Source of the DNA: Puniceicoccus vermicola
GTDB lineage: Bacteria; Verrucomicrobiota; Verrucomicrobiia; Opitutales; Puniceicoccaceae
NCBI RefSeq assembly: GCF_014230055.1
Contig: NZ_JACHVA010000053.1
Coordinates: forward strand, 248,001-312,000
Reading direction: 5' to 3'
Length of the DNA stretch: 64,000 nt
In this document: piece after piece, positions 8,577-17,100 of the stretch
Layout: each line of letters opens with the position of its first letter
How positions within the stretch are numbered: position 1 is the stretch's first letter
Program-made: the position numbers and the translations under genes
Notes under the pieces: model-generated
What the model saw: the letters and a program-made list of their open reading frames with translations, nothing else
Databases searched by the model: none
Told to the model about the DNA's origin: nothing

Positions 8577-9614
8577 CTAGCCTTGGGGCGCCGAGTCGTC
8601 CCAGCCAAGAGTTTTGCGAATCTGTCGCGCGACGTAAGTCCCGATCTCGATCATTCCCGCGGGGGAAGGATGGGTGAGGTCGACTGTCATTCCCAGCGAA
8701 TGACGCACCGCTTGTTTGCCGTCGATAAAGTGCAGGTTCGGTGAATCGATCGTGGCGACCAGTTTCTGGACAAATTGTCGAATTTCCTCGGCCCGGCCAT
8801 TCCAATCTTTGCCGATATCCTCGTCGCAGGGAAAGACTCCCAGGCAAAATATTGGCACTTCGGAATGTGTTGAGCTAAGCCGTCGGATCAGGTTTTCGAT
8901 GCGTTCGTTGACGAGTGAAGCCTCAAGTCCTAGCATGTTGATGCCGGTCTCGATGATGGCGCAGTCGAAGTCATTCCGTTGGCAGAGGTATTCGGTCATT
9001 TCGGGTTCGCAGTGGCAGCCTCCGCCGAATCCGAGGTTGATGAGATCGAATCCAAGGTTGTGGGCACAGCAGCCCGCCCAACACTCGCGAGATGTGAGAG
9101 CACCCGAGCCGTGGGTGATGGAGGAGCCGTAGTTGAGGATCCTCCGGGAAGGAATGTCCCCGGCCTCCGGAGGGGCAATTTCACCTTCTACGGAAACTTC
9201 ACAGATGGCCGTGTGGGTGGGAAGCAGCACCCGGAGGAGCCTTGGATCGAATAGCGAAGATTGATTGCATGCTTTCGAGAGATGTTCGTAGTCCGGGGCG
9301 TTGATTTCGACGACCGTGGGCTCCTTGCCGACGTAGAAGTAGGTTTGGCTAAAGTCGCCAAACAGAATTTGCCCGAGACCGGGCCCATGGTGGGCCGCCC
9401 CGATTTCGCAGGTGCGGATGTGAATCTTTGCGGACGGGCTCTGGAGTCTGAAGCGGATCTCGCACCCGGTGCTGTAAAGCGCTCGCTGGCGGGCGTTGTC
9501 GTTTAAATGCTCTCGGACGCTTTGTGGAATCCGGCTGATGGCTGATAGTCCAGATTCCGGATGCTCGATGAATTCGGCAATATTGTGCGTCTGGGCGGCG
9601 CTGGGAAGTTTCAT
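8577..9614 (-). CDS. SGNH/GDSL-family hydrolase, probable esterase
   Basis: A 345-residue protein whose C-terminal half (about 165-345) carries SGNH blocks. Block I is LNYGSSITHGSG (nucleophile Ser), block II NLGFGGGC (Gly), block III ETGINML (Asn), and block V DLTHPSPAG (catalytic Asp and His). The N-terminal half is beta-rich, as in two-domain carbohydrate esterases where a jelly-roll domain precedes the SGNH fold. No signal peptide is visible, so action is likely cytoplasmic, possibly removing acyl groups from imported oligosaccharides. It stands alone, convergent with the HAD gene. Confidence 0.85.
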   Translation of the reverse strand: MKLPSAAQTHNIAEFIEHPESGLSAISRIPQSVREHLNDNARQRALYSTGCEIRFRLQSPSAKIHIRTCEIGAAHHGPGLGQILFGDFSQTYFYVGKEPTVVEINAPDYEHLSKACNQSSLFDPRLLRVLLPTHTAICEVSVEGEIAPPEAGDIPSRRILNYGSSITHGSGALTSRECWAGCCAHNLGFDLINLGFGGGCHCEPEMTEYLCQRNDFDCAIIETGINMLGLEASLVNERIENLIRRLSSTHSEVPIFCLGVFPCDEDIGKDWNGRAEEIRQFVQKLVATIDSPNLHFIDGKQAVRHSLGMTVDLTHPSPAGMIEIGTYVARQIRKTLGWDDSAPQG

Positions 9615-9654
9615 CCCTTTATTTCGCCATTATGCGAACGAGCGCGCAAGTCTT

Positions 9655-9675
9655 CTCGTGCACAGGCTGCACGAG
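9655..9675 (-). terminator. Hairpin downstream of tRNA-Pro
   Basis: CTCGTGCA (9655-9662) and TGCACGAG (9668-9675) form a perfect 8-bp stem with a 5-nt loop, 20 nt beyond the 3' end of tRNA-Pro on the minus strand. No T tract follows on that strand, so it may be a processing or weak termination structure. Confidence 0.4.
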
Positions 9676-9695
9676 GGGTGACGTAATTCTGAAAA

Positions 9696-9772
9696 TGGTC
9701 GGGGCAGCAGGATTCGAACCTGCGACCCTCTGCTCCCAAAGCAGATGCGCTACCAGGCTGCGCTATACCCCG
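9696..9772 (-). tRNA. tRNA-Pro(UGG)
   Basis: A 77-nt cloverleaf on the minus strand. The acceptor stem starts CGGGGTA and ends TGCCCCG plus discriminator A. The anticodon stem TCTGC/GCAGA encloses loop TTTGGGA, giving anticodon TGG. The T-arm contains GGTTCGAATCC, and the CCA end is encoded (9696-9698). It reads proline CCA and, by wobble, other CCN codons. Confidence 0.97.
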
Positions 9773-9919
9773 CCAATCAGAGAAGGGAGGAGGCAATCGG
9801 AATCCGGCGCGATGCGCAAGCGATTTCGCAAGAACTGTGAAAACTGTTTTGCGAAATCTTTCAGAGGTAAGCGAAAGATGCCGGTTTTCAGGGCGGTGGG
9901 GCGGTGAGAACTCGGAGAA

Positions 9920-10708
9920 TTACTCGGAGTCCTGGGTCATGTTTACGAGGTTGAGGTCGCAATCCAGATTGAATTTGACGGTCGAACTCTTCGAGACTCC
10001 GACATACTTGAAAACGGCATTTACGGTAGAAGGGCGCTTTTGCAGGTTGTAGGTCGCCTCGTGAATATCGTCGATCACGTAGTCGCTCCGGTCGGAGGCT
10101 ATCGGGCGCATTTTCTCGTCGAAGAACTGGACGGAATATTTGCGCTCGTTGTTATTGCCCTTGGACATGCGGAAGGTGATGGCCAGGGGATAAGGGGAGT
10201 TCTTCGGAATCTCGACCCCGGAGAGCAGAACTGGAAAGGTGTCGAGCATGATCTCGAAGCCGGGCTCCAGCTTGAGTTGAATCGGCCGTGATTGCTTCTC
10301 TTCTTCTTCGAGAATCACCAGAACCTCGCCCTGAATCTCGGCTTTGGTGCCCAGGACGTTGACGTCGTAGGGGCAGGAAATTTGGAGAAGGGCGGTTCGG
10401 TCGTCGAGAACCTCGGTTACGAGGACGGAAAGGTCATTCGCGGAGTAGGAGATCCCACTGGTGGATCCCTCCGGAATGACTCGCAACCGGATGGAATCCT
10501 CGTTGATCCCACTGATTTGCCCTTCGTTGAAGGTGCACTTGAGGACGAAAATGATTTGGCGAGCCCGGAAGTCGTCCGAATTGATTTCCTCCGTAAGGAT
10601 GAAGTATTCGCTCCCGATATGGAATCCGACGAGCTCGACGTTGGTCGCTCGAGCGGAGGGTGAAAAAAGAACCGTAAAAAGGAGGGCAAGGAGGGGGAGC
10701 TTTCTCAT
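9920..10708 (-). CDS. Secreted protein of unknown function
   Basis: A 262-residue protein with a clear signal peptide (about 1-22, MRKLPLLALLFTVLFSPSARA) and a mostly beta-strand mature region. Features include KCTFNEGQISGINEDSIRLRV, two cysteines in the middle and one late (LDCDLN), an acidic loop EEEEKQ (about 134-139) and a charged KGNNNERKYSVQFFDEK segment. I do not recognise a family. It lies between tRNA-Pro and the Dus gene in the same direction as Dus but 101 bp beyond it. A periplasmic or surface role is all that can be supported. Confidence 0.75.
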   Translation of the reverse strand: MRKLPLLALLFTVLFSPSARATNVELVGFHIGSEYFILTEEINSDDFRARQIIFVLKCTFNEGQISGINEDSIRLRVIPEGSTSGISYSANDLSVLVTEVLDDRTALLQISCPYDVNVLGTKAEIQGEVLVILEEEEKQSRPIQLKLEPGFEIMLDTFPVLLSGVEIPKNSPYPLAITFRMSKGNNNERKYSVQFFDEKMRPIASDRSDYVIDDIHEATYNLQKRPSTVNAVFKYVGVSKSSTVKFNLDCDLNLVNMTQDSE

Positions 10709-10809
10709 GACGGCATCAGATTGTCGGATTCATCTTTTCTCGGCAACTCTGGAAAGGTCTTCCAAGCGAAAGCCAGACGTTTGAGAGGTAACAACTTTGT
10801 GAATTGACC

Positions 10810-11817
10810 CTAGAGGGCAGCAACTCGGGCGGAAATGGTCTCGAGGACCGTCATCAACTCTGTCGGGTTGTTGGCTTGATCGATGGCGACTCGAGCTTTG
10901 CGACTATGAGGTAGATCCTTGAGGAGGGCTTTCAGCTTGGGCCGCATCCAGGCGACGGAATCTCCTCGTGTCTGGCCGAGAGGCGAACGAAGGAGTTCTT
11001 CGGCAAAAAAGCAGAGGGCCTCGATGCGTTCTTCCAGCGTAGGGGCGGGGGGGATTTCTCCTGTGCGGAGGAATTCTTTGATTCGGTCAAAGATCCATGG
11101 ATTGCCGAGGGCTCCTCTCCCGATCATGGCTCCGGCGCAAGTCGCACCGTTGGCCAAGTGGTGGATTCGTTCCCAATCTTCGACGCTGCCGTTGGCGATT
11201 ACCGGGATTTTGCGTTCGCGGGCAACCGTCTCGATGACCTCCATGTCGGCATCGCCCTTGTAGCCTTGCATTCGGGTGCGCCCGTGGATCGCCAAAGCCT
11301 CCATTCCTTCGTCTTCAAGGATTTTTCCCGTCTCCGAGGCGACAATCGAGTCTGTGTCCCAACCGATGCGAATCTTTGCCGTGACGGGTGTGTTGGGCAG
11401 CGCGTGTCGCACTGCGCCGGCGATTTTCCCGAGAAGGGGAAGGTTCCGGAGGAGGGAGCATCCCGCCTCCGCCCGCGTCACCTTCTCGGAGGGGCATCCG
11501 AAATTGAGGTCAAGAAAGTCGGGGCGCAGGCGTTCCTCGATGGCTTTGGCCGCTTCGGCCATCCGATCAGGTTCCGAACCAAAAATCTGAACTCCCATCG
11601 GCCGTTGGAACTCAGTAAATTCGATGGTTTCCCAGACGTTCGGTGCATCGCGGAGGAGCGCTTCGCACATCACGAACTCCGACACCATGACGTCCGCCCC
11701 GAATCGTTTGCAGAGATGCCGGAAGGCGATGTCGGTGAAGCCGGCCATCGGGGCAAGATAGAGGGGGAATTTCCCTTCTCCGAACCAAGGCAGGCGGCTG
11801 TTCTTTGCGGAAGGCAT
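10810..11817 (-). CDS. dusB: tRNA-dihydrouridine synthase (Dus family)
   Basis: A 335-residue FMN-dependent TIM-barrel enzyme that reduces uridine to dihydrouridine in tRNA. Visible signatures are YLAPMAGFTD (about 19-28), LDLNFGCPSEKV with the catalytic Cys in the segment ending AEAGCSLL, TAKIRIGWD, ALAIHGRTRMQGYKG, and the FMN phosphate site MIGRGALGNPWIF. The gene symbol is a best match to the DusB-like bacterial group; other Dus subfamilies are possible. A 6-bp-arm hairpin (11823-11840) lies just upstream of the start on the minus strand and may affect translation. Confidence 0.92.
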   Translation of the reverse strand: MPSAKNSRLPWFGEGKFPLYLAPMAGFTDIAFRHLCKRFGADVMVSEFVMCEALLRDAPNVWETIEFTEFQRPMGVQIFGSEPDRMAEAAKAIEERLRPDFLDLNFGCPSEKVTRAEAGCSLLRNLPLLGKIAGAVRHALPNTPVTAKIRIGWDTDSIVASETGKILEDEGMEALAIHGRTRMQGYKGDADMEVIETVARERKIPVIANGSVEDWERIHHLANGATCAGAMIGRGALGNPWIFDRIKEFLRTGEIPPAPTLEERIEALCFFAEELLRSPLGQTRGDSVAWMRPKLKALLKDLPHSRKARVAIDQANNPTELMTVLETISARVAAL

Positions 11818-12096
11818 TTTCGGAAGAGTGAATGCTCTTCGCGGATTCGGGCAAGAGCGGAAAGCTGGGATCCTTGGAGCGGAAGCGCGAGAACGATTTC
11901 GAACGACCTCCGATGGATGGAAACGACTATCGTCGAACCTCTCTGGCGCGAATTGAAACAGACGTGTTCACCCCATGACTCCATTGTGGGGAGGTTGCTT
12001 CAGCGCCTTCCTCCTCCTTTAGGCCAATGCGTAGAAGCGCCTATCGTCGATCCTCTCCGGGAGATCTTTTGGAGCGGAAGCGCGCCATGACCTGCG
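11818..12096. repeat. Intergenic gap with degenerate copies of repeat families A and B
   Basis: No gene is convincing here. Around 11876-11906 and 12021-12084 the sequence matches parts of the 110-bp family B unit at 52.7 kb: GGAGCGGAAGCGCGA, ATTTCGAA and CCAATGCGTAG. Around 11985-12020 a GAGG...CCTC hairpin with TTGCTTCAGCGCC resembles the third hairpin of family A. These look like decayed copies. Confidence 0.5.
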
Positions 12097-13722
12097 TTAC
12101 TTCTGAACGCGGATTCCTTCGTAGTTGGTGTATCCGAGGATGTTGGTGGGCCAGTTTTCGACCCGGGGGGCAAGGAGGTAGGCCCGATTGTAGAAGAAAA
12201 TGGGGATGATGGGAACCTCCTCGAGGAGGATGGACTCGGCGTCGACGAGGAAGTCGTTTCGCTCGGGACCGGCCGGGAGTTTGGCGGCTTCGGCCATGAG
12301 GCCGTCGTATTCTGGGTTGCTCCAGCCGCTGAAGTTGTTCGTGGATCCGGTTGTCCAGAGACCGAGGAAGGTTTCGGGGTCGAGGTAGTCGCCGAGCCAT
12401 CCGGCGCGGGCGATGGAGAAATCTCTTTGCTGGCGGTCGGCGAGGTAGGTCTTCCACTCCTTGTTGACGAGTTCGATATCAATCCCGAGGCGGTTTTTCC
12501 AGAGGGATTGGATCGCTTCGGCAATGGGGCGGTGAGTCTCGGAGGTGTTGAACAGGAAGGGGATCGGCGGGAGAGGGTTGTCGGGGCCGTAGCCAGCCTC
12601 GGCAAGCAGATCGCGGGCTTGCTGCAGATCTTCTTCGAGAAGGGCCGGTGGGTTGTAGCCCCCGATGCCGACCGGAGTGAAGTGGCCCGCAGGGGGTTCG
12701 CCACGTTTGCGGATGTCGCGGCTGATGGAGGAACGCTCGAGGGCGAGGCTTAATGCTTGGCGCACGCGCACGTCGTCAAGCGGGGGCCTGCGGGTGTTGA
12801 GGAGGAGGTAGTAGACGCCGAGGTCGGGCTCGATTTGCAGGATGCCGGGGTCGTCTCCTTCGAGATAGTAGCGAATCCGCTGTGGGGAGACGATGGCGGT
12901 CACGTCGAGGAGGCCGTCGAGGAAGGCGCGCTCTTCGGTATAGATGTTGGGGATGGGAAAGAAAACGATCTCATCCAGAGGGAACTCTTCGGGATTGGGA
13001 AAGTAAGGGTTGCGGGTGACCCGCAAAAAGTCATTGAGCCTCCATTCGGCGAGTTGGTAGGGGCCGTTCGAAATGAGTTTTCCCGGTTTCGCCCACTCTG
13101 CATTGCGGGAGGTCCAGGAGCCGGCGGCTTCGATGCTCGGACGATGAACCGGGAACCAGGCCGGATTCACGAGAAGCGAGAGGAAGTACGGAGTCGGAGC
13201 TTCGAGCGAGAGTTCAAGGGTGAGCGGATCCAGGACCTTCACTCCCACGGGGTCGAAGTCCTCCAATTGGCCTTCGAAAAAGTCGCGGGCGTTCTTGAGG
13301 ACGAAGAGTTGGGAGGCGTAGGGTGCGGCGAGGGCGGGGGTGAGAATGCGCTGGATGCTCTGCTTGAAATCGTTAGCCCGAACGGGCTCTCCGTTGGACC
13401 AGCGCCCGTTCGGATCGAGGTGGAAGCGGTATCGAGTTCCCTCGTCGAGGATTTCCCAGGAGAGGGCTGCGGCTGGAACCGGTTCGAGTGTGCGCGAGTC
13501 GAGTGCGACGAGACCTGAGAAGATTGCGCGGAGGACCCGAGACTCGGGCACTCCGGAAATGACATGAGGGTCCAAGCTTTGCAGCTCCGATCCGTTGCCT
13601 CGACGGAGGATTTGCTTTTCAGGGCCGTCCTCAGCCATCAGGGACCCGTTAAGCAGGGCGATCCCTAGCAGGAAGAGGGAGAGATTGCGCCAGAATCCGG
13701 TTCCGGTTGACGCTCGTTTCAT
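12097..13722 (-). CDS. Oligopeptide ABC transporter substrate-binding protein (OppA-like)
   Basis: A 541-residue SBP_bac_5 protein with an N-terminal signal peptide (about 1-30, ending GSLMA). Family features include LQSLDPHVISGVPESRVLRA, LEPVPAAALSWEI, YRFHLDPNGRWSNGEPVRANDF and WLGDYLDPETFLGLW. Length and order match OppA/MppA proteins. Its start overlaps the hflX stop by 4 nt, so it is translated from the hflX transcript. No permease or ATPase genes are adjacent, so it either works with a transporter encoded elsewhere or recycles cell-wall peptides. Confidence 0.9.
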   Translation of the reverse strand: MKRASTGTGFWRNLSLFLLGIALLNGSLMAEDGPEKQILRRGNGSELQSLDPHVISGVPESRVLRAIFSGLVALDSRTLEPVPAAALSWEILDEGTRYRFHLDPNGRWSNGEPVRANDFKQSIQRILTPALAAPYASQLFVLKNARDFFEGQLEDFDPVGVKVLDPLTLELSLEAPTPYFLSLLVNPAWFPVHRPSIEAAGSWTSRNAEWAKPGKLISNGPYQLAEWRLNDFLRVTRNPYFPNPEEFPLDEIVFFPIPNIYTEERAFLDGLLDVTAIVSPQRIRYYLEGDDPGILQIEPDLGVYYLLLNTRRPPLDDVRVRQALSLALERSSISRDIRKRGEPPAGHFTPVGIGGYNPPALLEEDLQQARDLLAEAGYGPDNPLPPIPFLFNTSETHRPIAEAIQSLWKNRLGIDIELVNKEWKTYLADRQQRDFSIARAGWLGDYLDPETFLGLWTTGSTNNFSGWSNPEYDGLMAEAAKLPAGPERNDFLVDAESILLEEVPIIPIFFYNRAYLLAPRVENWPTNILGYTNYEGIRVQK

Positions 13723-15044
13723 GTGCCGGCTAGGGCAAAATCGGTGACGCGGGCGACTTGTTTCTCCGGGATGTTGCCCCGGATGAGCACGCCTTCATCT
13801 TCATAGGATTCTTTGTCGACCGCCCCGATTTCGTGAAGGAAGTGCACGAGATCATAGCGGTCGTGCGGGATGAGGAGTTTCATTGGGCGGATGCCCTGTT
13901 GCACGAGATCGACCATCCGCTCCTTGAGGGCGCCTAGCCCTTCTCCCGTGCGGGCGCTGACGAAGTGGGCTTCGGGGTAGCGAGAACGCCAATAGGAAAT
14001 GGTTGCGGGATCGACTTCCCCGTCGATTTTGTTGAAGACGAGCACCGTCGGTTTGTCGAGGGCGTGAAGTTCTTCGAGGACGGATTCCGTCGTTTCCTTA
14101 TGTTCTTCGAGTTCGGCGCTGCGAACGTCGACGACGTGGAGGAGAAAGTCGGAAACCACCGCTTCTTCGAGGGTAGCTTTAAAGGCTTCGACCAAGCGGT
14201 GGGGCAGGTTGCGGACAAATCCCACCGTGTCGGTGAGGACGAGGTTTTGCCCGTTGGGCAGGGAAAGTCGTCGGCTCGTTGGGTCGAGAGTCGCGAAGAG
14301 TTTGTCCTCGGCGAGAACGTCGGACTCGGTCAATGCGTTGAGCAGGGAGGATTTCCCCGCGTTGGTGTAGCCGACAATGGCTCCGGTCGGAACGGGAAGC
14401 GAGCGGCGTCGTTTACGCTGGGTTTCGCGCTGACGGCGGACGATTTCGAGCTGGGCCCGCATCCGCTGAATGCGTTTTCGGACCAGTCGTTGGTCGACCT
14501 CGAGCTGAGTTTCCCCTTCACCACGCTGCATGACGCCCCCGCGTTGGCGGCCGAGGTGAGTCCATGCCCGGCGCAATCGAGGCAGGCTGTATTCCATGCG
14601 GGCGAGTTCGATTTGGAGGCGAGCCTCTTTGGTCGATGCCCGCTCTCCGAAAATATCGAGAATGATTTCCTGACGATCAATCACCAGAAACTTCTCGGCC
14701 ATTCTTTCCCAGTTGCGTTGTTGGGAGGGGGAGAGCTCCTGATCGAAAATGATGACGTCGCAATCGAGCGCACGCGCTTCCGCGAGAATCTCCTCCGCCT
14801 TCCCTTTTCCGACCATAAGCTTCGGTTGGGGCTTACTGAGATGGATTACGGTCCTGCCATTGACACCAATCTCCAACGTTTCCACCAAACTGGCCAGTTC
14901 GTCGAGAAGGAGCTCGGTATGTTCGTCCGTTTGCTCGGGGGAGGTGATGCCGACTAGAAAGGCGCGCTCAACGAGTTTAGGTTTCTCCCTGACTTCTATC
15001 ACTAGTTGGTAAGATAGGAGTGATGGTCTTCCTCGCAACGGCAA
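13719..15044 (-). CDS. hflX: GTPase HflX
   Basis: A 441-residue HflX, a ribosome-associated GTPase that splits stalled 70S ribosomes. The N-terminal domain contains GRTVIHLSKPQPKLMVGKGK, and a coiled segment follows with LGRQRGGVMQRGEGETQLE. The G domain starts near residue 225 with Walker A GYTNAGKSS, then G2 FATLDPTSR, G3 DTVGF and G4 NKID. The far end carries the usual HflX tail. The start codon is uncertain: a TTG at 15044 or a GTG at 15002 lies ahead of conserved sequence, and neither has a good ribosome site. It is co-transcribed with the binding protein downstream. Confidence 0.94.
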   Translation of the reverse strand: MPLRGRPSLLSYQLVIEVREKPKLVERAFLVGITSPEQTDEHTELLLDELASLVETLEIGVNGRTVIHLSKPQPKLMVGKGKAEEILAEARALDCDVIIFDQELSPSQQRNWERMAEKFLVIDRQEIILDIFGERASTKEARLQIELARMEYSLPRLRRAWTHLGRQRGGVMQRGEGETQLEVDQRLVRKRIQRMRAQLEIVRRQRETQRKRRRSLPVPTGAIVGYTNAGKSSLLNALTESDVLAEDKLFATLDPTSRRLSLPNGQNLVLTDTVGFVRNLPHRLVEAFKATLEEAVVSDFLLHVVDVRSAELEEHKETTESVLEELHALDKPTVLVFNKIDGEVDPATISYWRSRYPEAHFVSARTGEGLGALKERMVDLVQQGIRPMKLLIPHDRYDLVHFLHEIGAVDKESYEDEGVLIRGNIPEKQVARVTDFALAGT

Positions 15045-15171
15045 TCTAGAGTTTTTTAAGAGGTAAGTTTTCAGAGGGAACCGCGCTGCTGTGTCGGAGG
15101 GGTAAAGAGGGCGGTTTGATGAGAGTGCGGAAGTTTCGGTGGGGGTCGTGACTTCTTCCCTTGTCTATGTG

Positions 15172-15230
15172 AGGCAATTGCCTTAAGCCATGCGAAGGAT
15201 GGGGCAGGTTTACCAGCCCCTGTTTTTTTT
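15172..15230 (+). promoter_or_regulatory. ClC gene leader: palindrome and terminator-like hairpin
   Basis: AGGCAATTGCCT (15172-15183) is a perfect 12-bp palindrome. Next, GGGGC-AGG-TTTA-CC-A-GCCCC (15201-15220) runs into TGTTTTTTTT (15221-15230), an intrinsic-terminator shape. It ends 30 nt before the ClC GTG start and no plus-strand gene lies upstream, so it would interrupt the ClC leader. A transcription attenuator is a fair hypothesis. Confidence 0.5.
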
Positions 15231-15260
15231 GTCAGAAACCGCGAGAGTAAGAAGAAAAGA

Positions 15261-17012
15261 GTGAAGACGTTTCCCAATTGGTTGAGGATCCATTTTGACG
15301 ATGCGCAGAGGTATTTGTTTCTCTGCATTATTGCCGGAGCCCTGTGTGGGCTGGTGGCCGTCAGTTTTCACTTTTCGATCGAGGCCGTTTTTCATGGGGT
15401 GCTCTCTCTGCGTGATCATTTTGGGGAAAAGACCGCCTACGTCGTCCTCCTGTTGGCTCCGGCTTTTGGGGGATTGGTGACCGGGGTCATTTTGACCTAT
15501 ATTGCTCCTCGGGCTGCGGGGAGTGGGATTCCGCAGGTGAAGCAGGCCTTCCACAATGATTTCGGAAACATCAGTTTGCGGGATGGATTTTGGCGCTTCA
15601 TTGCCGGGACGATTTCGATCGGGACTGGGAACAGCCTCGGGCGAGAGGGGCCCACTGTGCATATCTGCAGTGCTGTCTCCTCGGCCCTGGGTCGTTATTT
15701 CGGGCTGGCTCGCCGACGAATTCAGGCGATGGTTCCGGTCGGGATGGGAGCGGGACTCGCGGCGGCCTTTAATACCCCGATCTCGGCAATTACTTTTGTT
15801 TTTGAAGAACTGTTGGACGACTTCAGCAGTAAGGCCCTCGGAGCGATCCTCGTCGCCGTGGTCATTGCCGCGGTCGTCGAGCGCAGCATCCTCGGAGAGC
15901 ACCCGATTTTCAATGTCGGGGGATTGGACGATTTCCGGCTCGCTTGGTGGATGTTGATTTGCGTCCCGCTCGGGGTCGCGGCCGCGATCTCGGGGCATTT
16001 CTTTATCGAGATGTTGCTCAGAACCCGGGGCAAGGTGCGGGAGTCAAAGCATTTCCCGGCGGTTCTGCGTCCCGCAGCTGGCGGTTTAATCGTGGGCATC
16101 ATCGGATGCACGGTCCTCCTTTTCACCGATCGTCTCGGGGTATTTAGCATTGGATATCAGGACTTGAATTCATCCCTCCAGGGCACCCTCGCTTGGGATA
16201 TGCTGCTCATGCTCTTCATTGGTAAACTTGTGGCCACGGCCTTGTGTTATGCCATGGGAGGCAGTGGCGGGCTGTTTGCACCGGTTCTCTTCATGGGGGT
16301 GATGCTCGGGGGTACCTTTGGGATGGGCGCTGTTCAGGCTTTCGATATGGGCATGGAAGTTGCCGCCGGTTGCGCCTTTCTCGGGATGGGAGCCTTCTTC
16401 GCTGCGGTGATTCGTTGTCCCATGACCTCGATGCTGATCATTTTCGAGATGACGCAAAACTATTCGCTGATTCTCCCGCTCATGGTGGGGAATATGATCG
16501 CCTACCTGATTTCAGCCCGTCTGCGGGCGGTCCCAGTTTACGATGCTCTGCTGATTCAGGATCACGTAAGCCTGAAACGGATGCCCTCTTATCAAGGGGA
16601 ACAGGATTGGCGGAATCTGCCGGTCTCCACGATCATGACCCACGATCCGGTTGTTCTTCAGGGTGCGGACGAATTGGAGAGCGCTCTCGAGGATGCGGCT
16701 ACTCATCTTCACCACGGTTACCCGGTGGTGAATGAGGCAGATGGACTCATCGGGATGTTTACTCACCATGAACTGCGCGAAGCTGTCGAAGCTGGAAACT
16801 CTGGATCGGTGGCCGAATTCCTCGCTCAGAAAAATCTCGTCTCGGTTTTTCCGGATAACTCCATTCGGGATGTGGCCAATACGCTGGTGATGGAGGATGT
16901 GATGCAGGTGCCGGTCGTTAGCCGTAAGGATGGCTCCAAACTCTTGGGGATCGTCACTCTGCACGATATTGCCCGCCAACAGAACGCGATTGACGATTCG
17001 TTGGCCCGGTAG
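15261..17012 (+). CDS. ClC-family chloride channel/antiporter with CBS pair
   Basis: A 583-residue ClC protein. It has the selectivity sequences GSGIPQVKQAF and SLGREGPTVHI, with E129 the external gating glutamate, and GSGGLFAPVLFMG in the second half. The helix containing ITFVFEEL keeps an acidic pair near the position used for internal proton transfer in antiporters. Two CBS domains (about 455-575) follow, starting VSTIMTHDPVVL; they usually bind adenine nucleotides. The start is GTG at 15261 with a purine-rich region upstream. Likely role: Cl-/H+ exchange in acid or osmotic stress. The terminator-like leader suggests regulation. Confidence 0.93.
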   Translation: MKTFPNWLRIHFDDAQRYLFLCIIAGALCGLVAVSFHFSIEAVFHGVLSLRDHFGEKTAYVVLLLAPAFGGLVTGVILTYIAPRAAGSGIPQVKQAFHNDFGNISLRDGFWRFIAGTISIGTGNSLGREGPTVHICSAVSSALGRYFGLARRRIQAMVPVGMGAGLAAAFNTPISAITFVFEELLDDFSSKALGAILVAVVIAAVVERSILGEHPIFNVGGLDDFRLAWWMLICVPLGVAAAISGHFFIEMLLRTRGKVRESKHFPAVLRPAAGGLIVGIIGCTVLLFTDRLGVFSIGYQDLNSSLQGTLAWDMLLMLFIGKLVATALCYAMGGSGGLFAPVLFMGVMLGGTFGMGAVQAFDMGMEVAAGCAFLGMGAFFAAVIRCPMTSMLIIFEMTQNYSLILPLMVGNMIAYLISARLRAVPVYDALLIQDHVSLKRMPSYQGEQDWRNLPVSTIMTHDPVVLQGADELESALEDAATHLHHGYPVVNEADGLIGMFTHHELREAVEAGNSGSVAEFLAQKNLVSVFPDNSIRDVANTLVMEDVMQVPVVSRKDGSKLLGIVTLHDIARQQNAIDDSLAR

Positions 17013-17100
17013 TTCGTATTCTGGAGGGGGCGCTGGTGGAAAATTGCATTTCACCCCCGCTTGACCCCACCCTTCAATCGGCATAAAGAAAGGGCTTTCC

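Noticed and set aside
11158-12090. 310-codon plus-strand frame over the Dus gene and adjacent gap
   Set aside because: Mostly antisense to Dus, with the remainder in repeat debris.
12757-13518. Open frame of 253 codons on the plus strand, antisense to the OppA-like gene
   Set aside because: Composition is Gly/Val/Glu-rich shadow of a GC-rich gene; no start signals or family likeness. The opposite strand encodes a clear SBP_bac_5 protein.
13965-14957. 330-codon plus-strand frame antisense to hflX
   Set aside because: Mirror of a well-supported gene; no motif, no ribosome site.
15045-15260. Fluoride (crcB) riboswitch in front of the ClC gene
   Set aside because: The conserved GGNGAUGG...CUGAUGG-type layout could not be found, and the ClC protein has the GREGP filter of chloride transporters rather than fluoride-specific changes.
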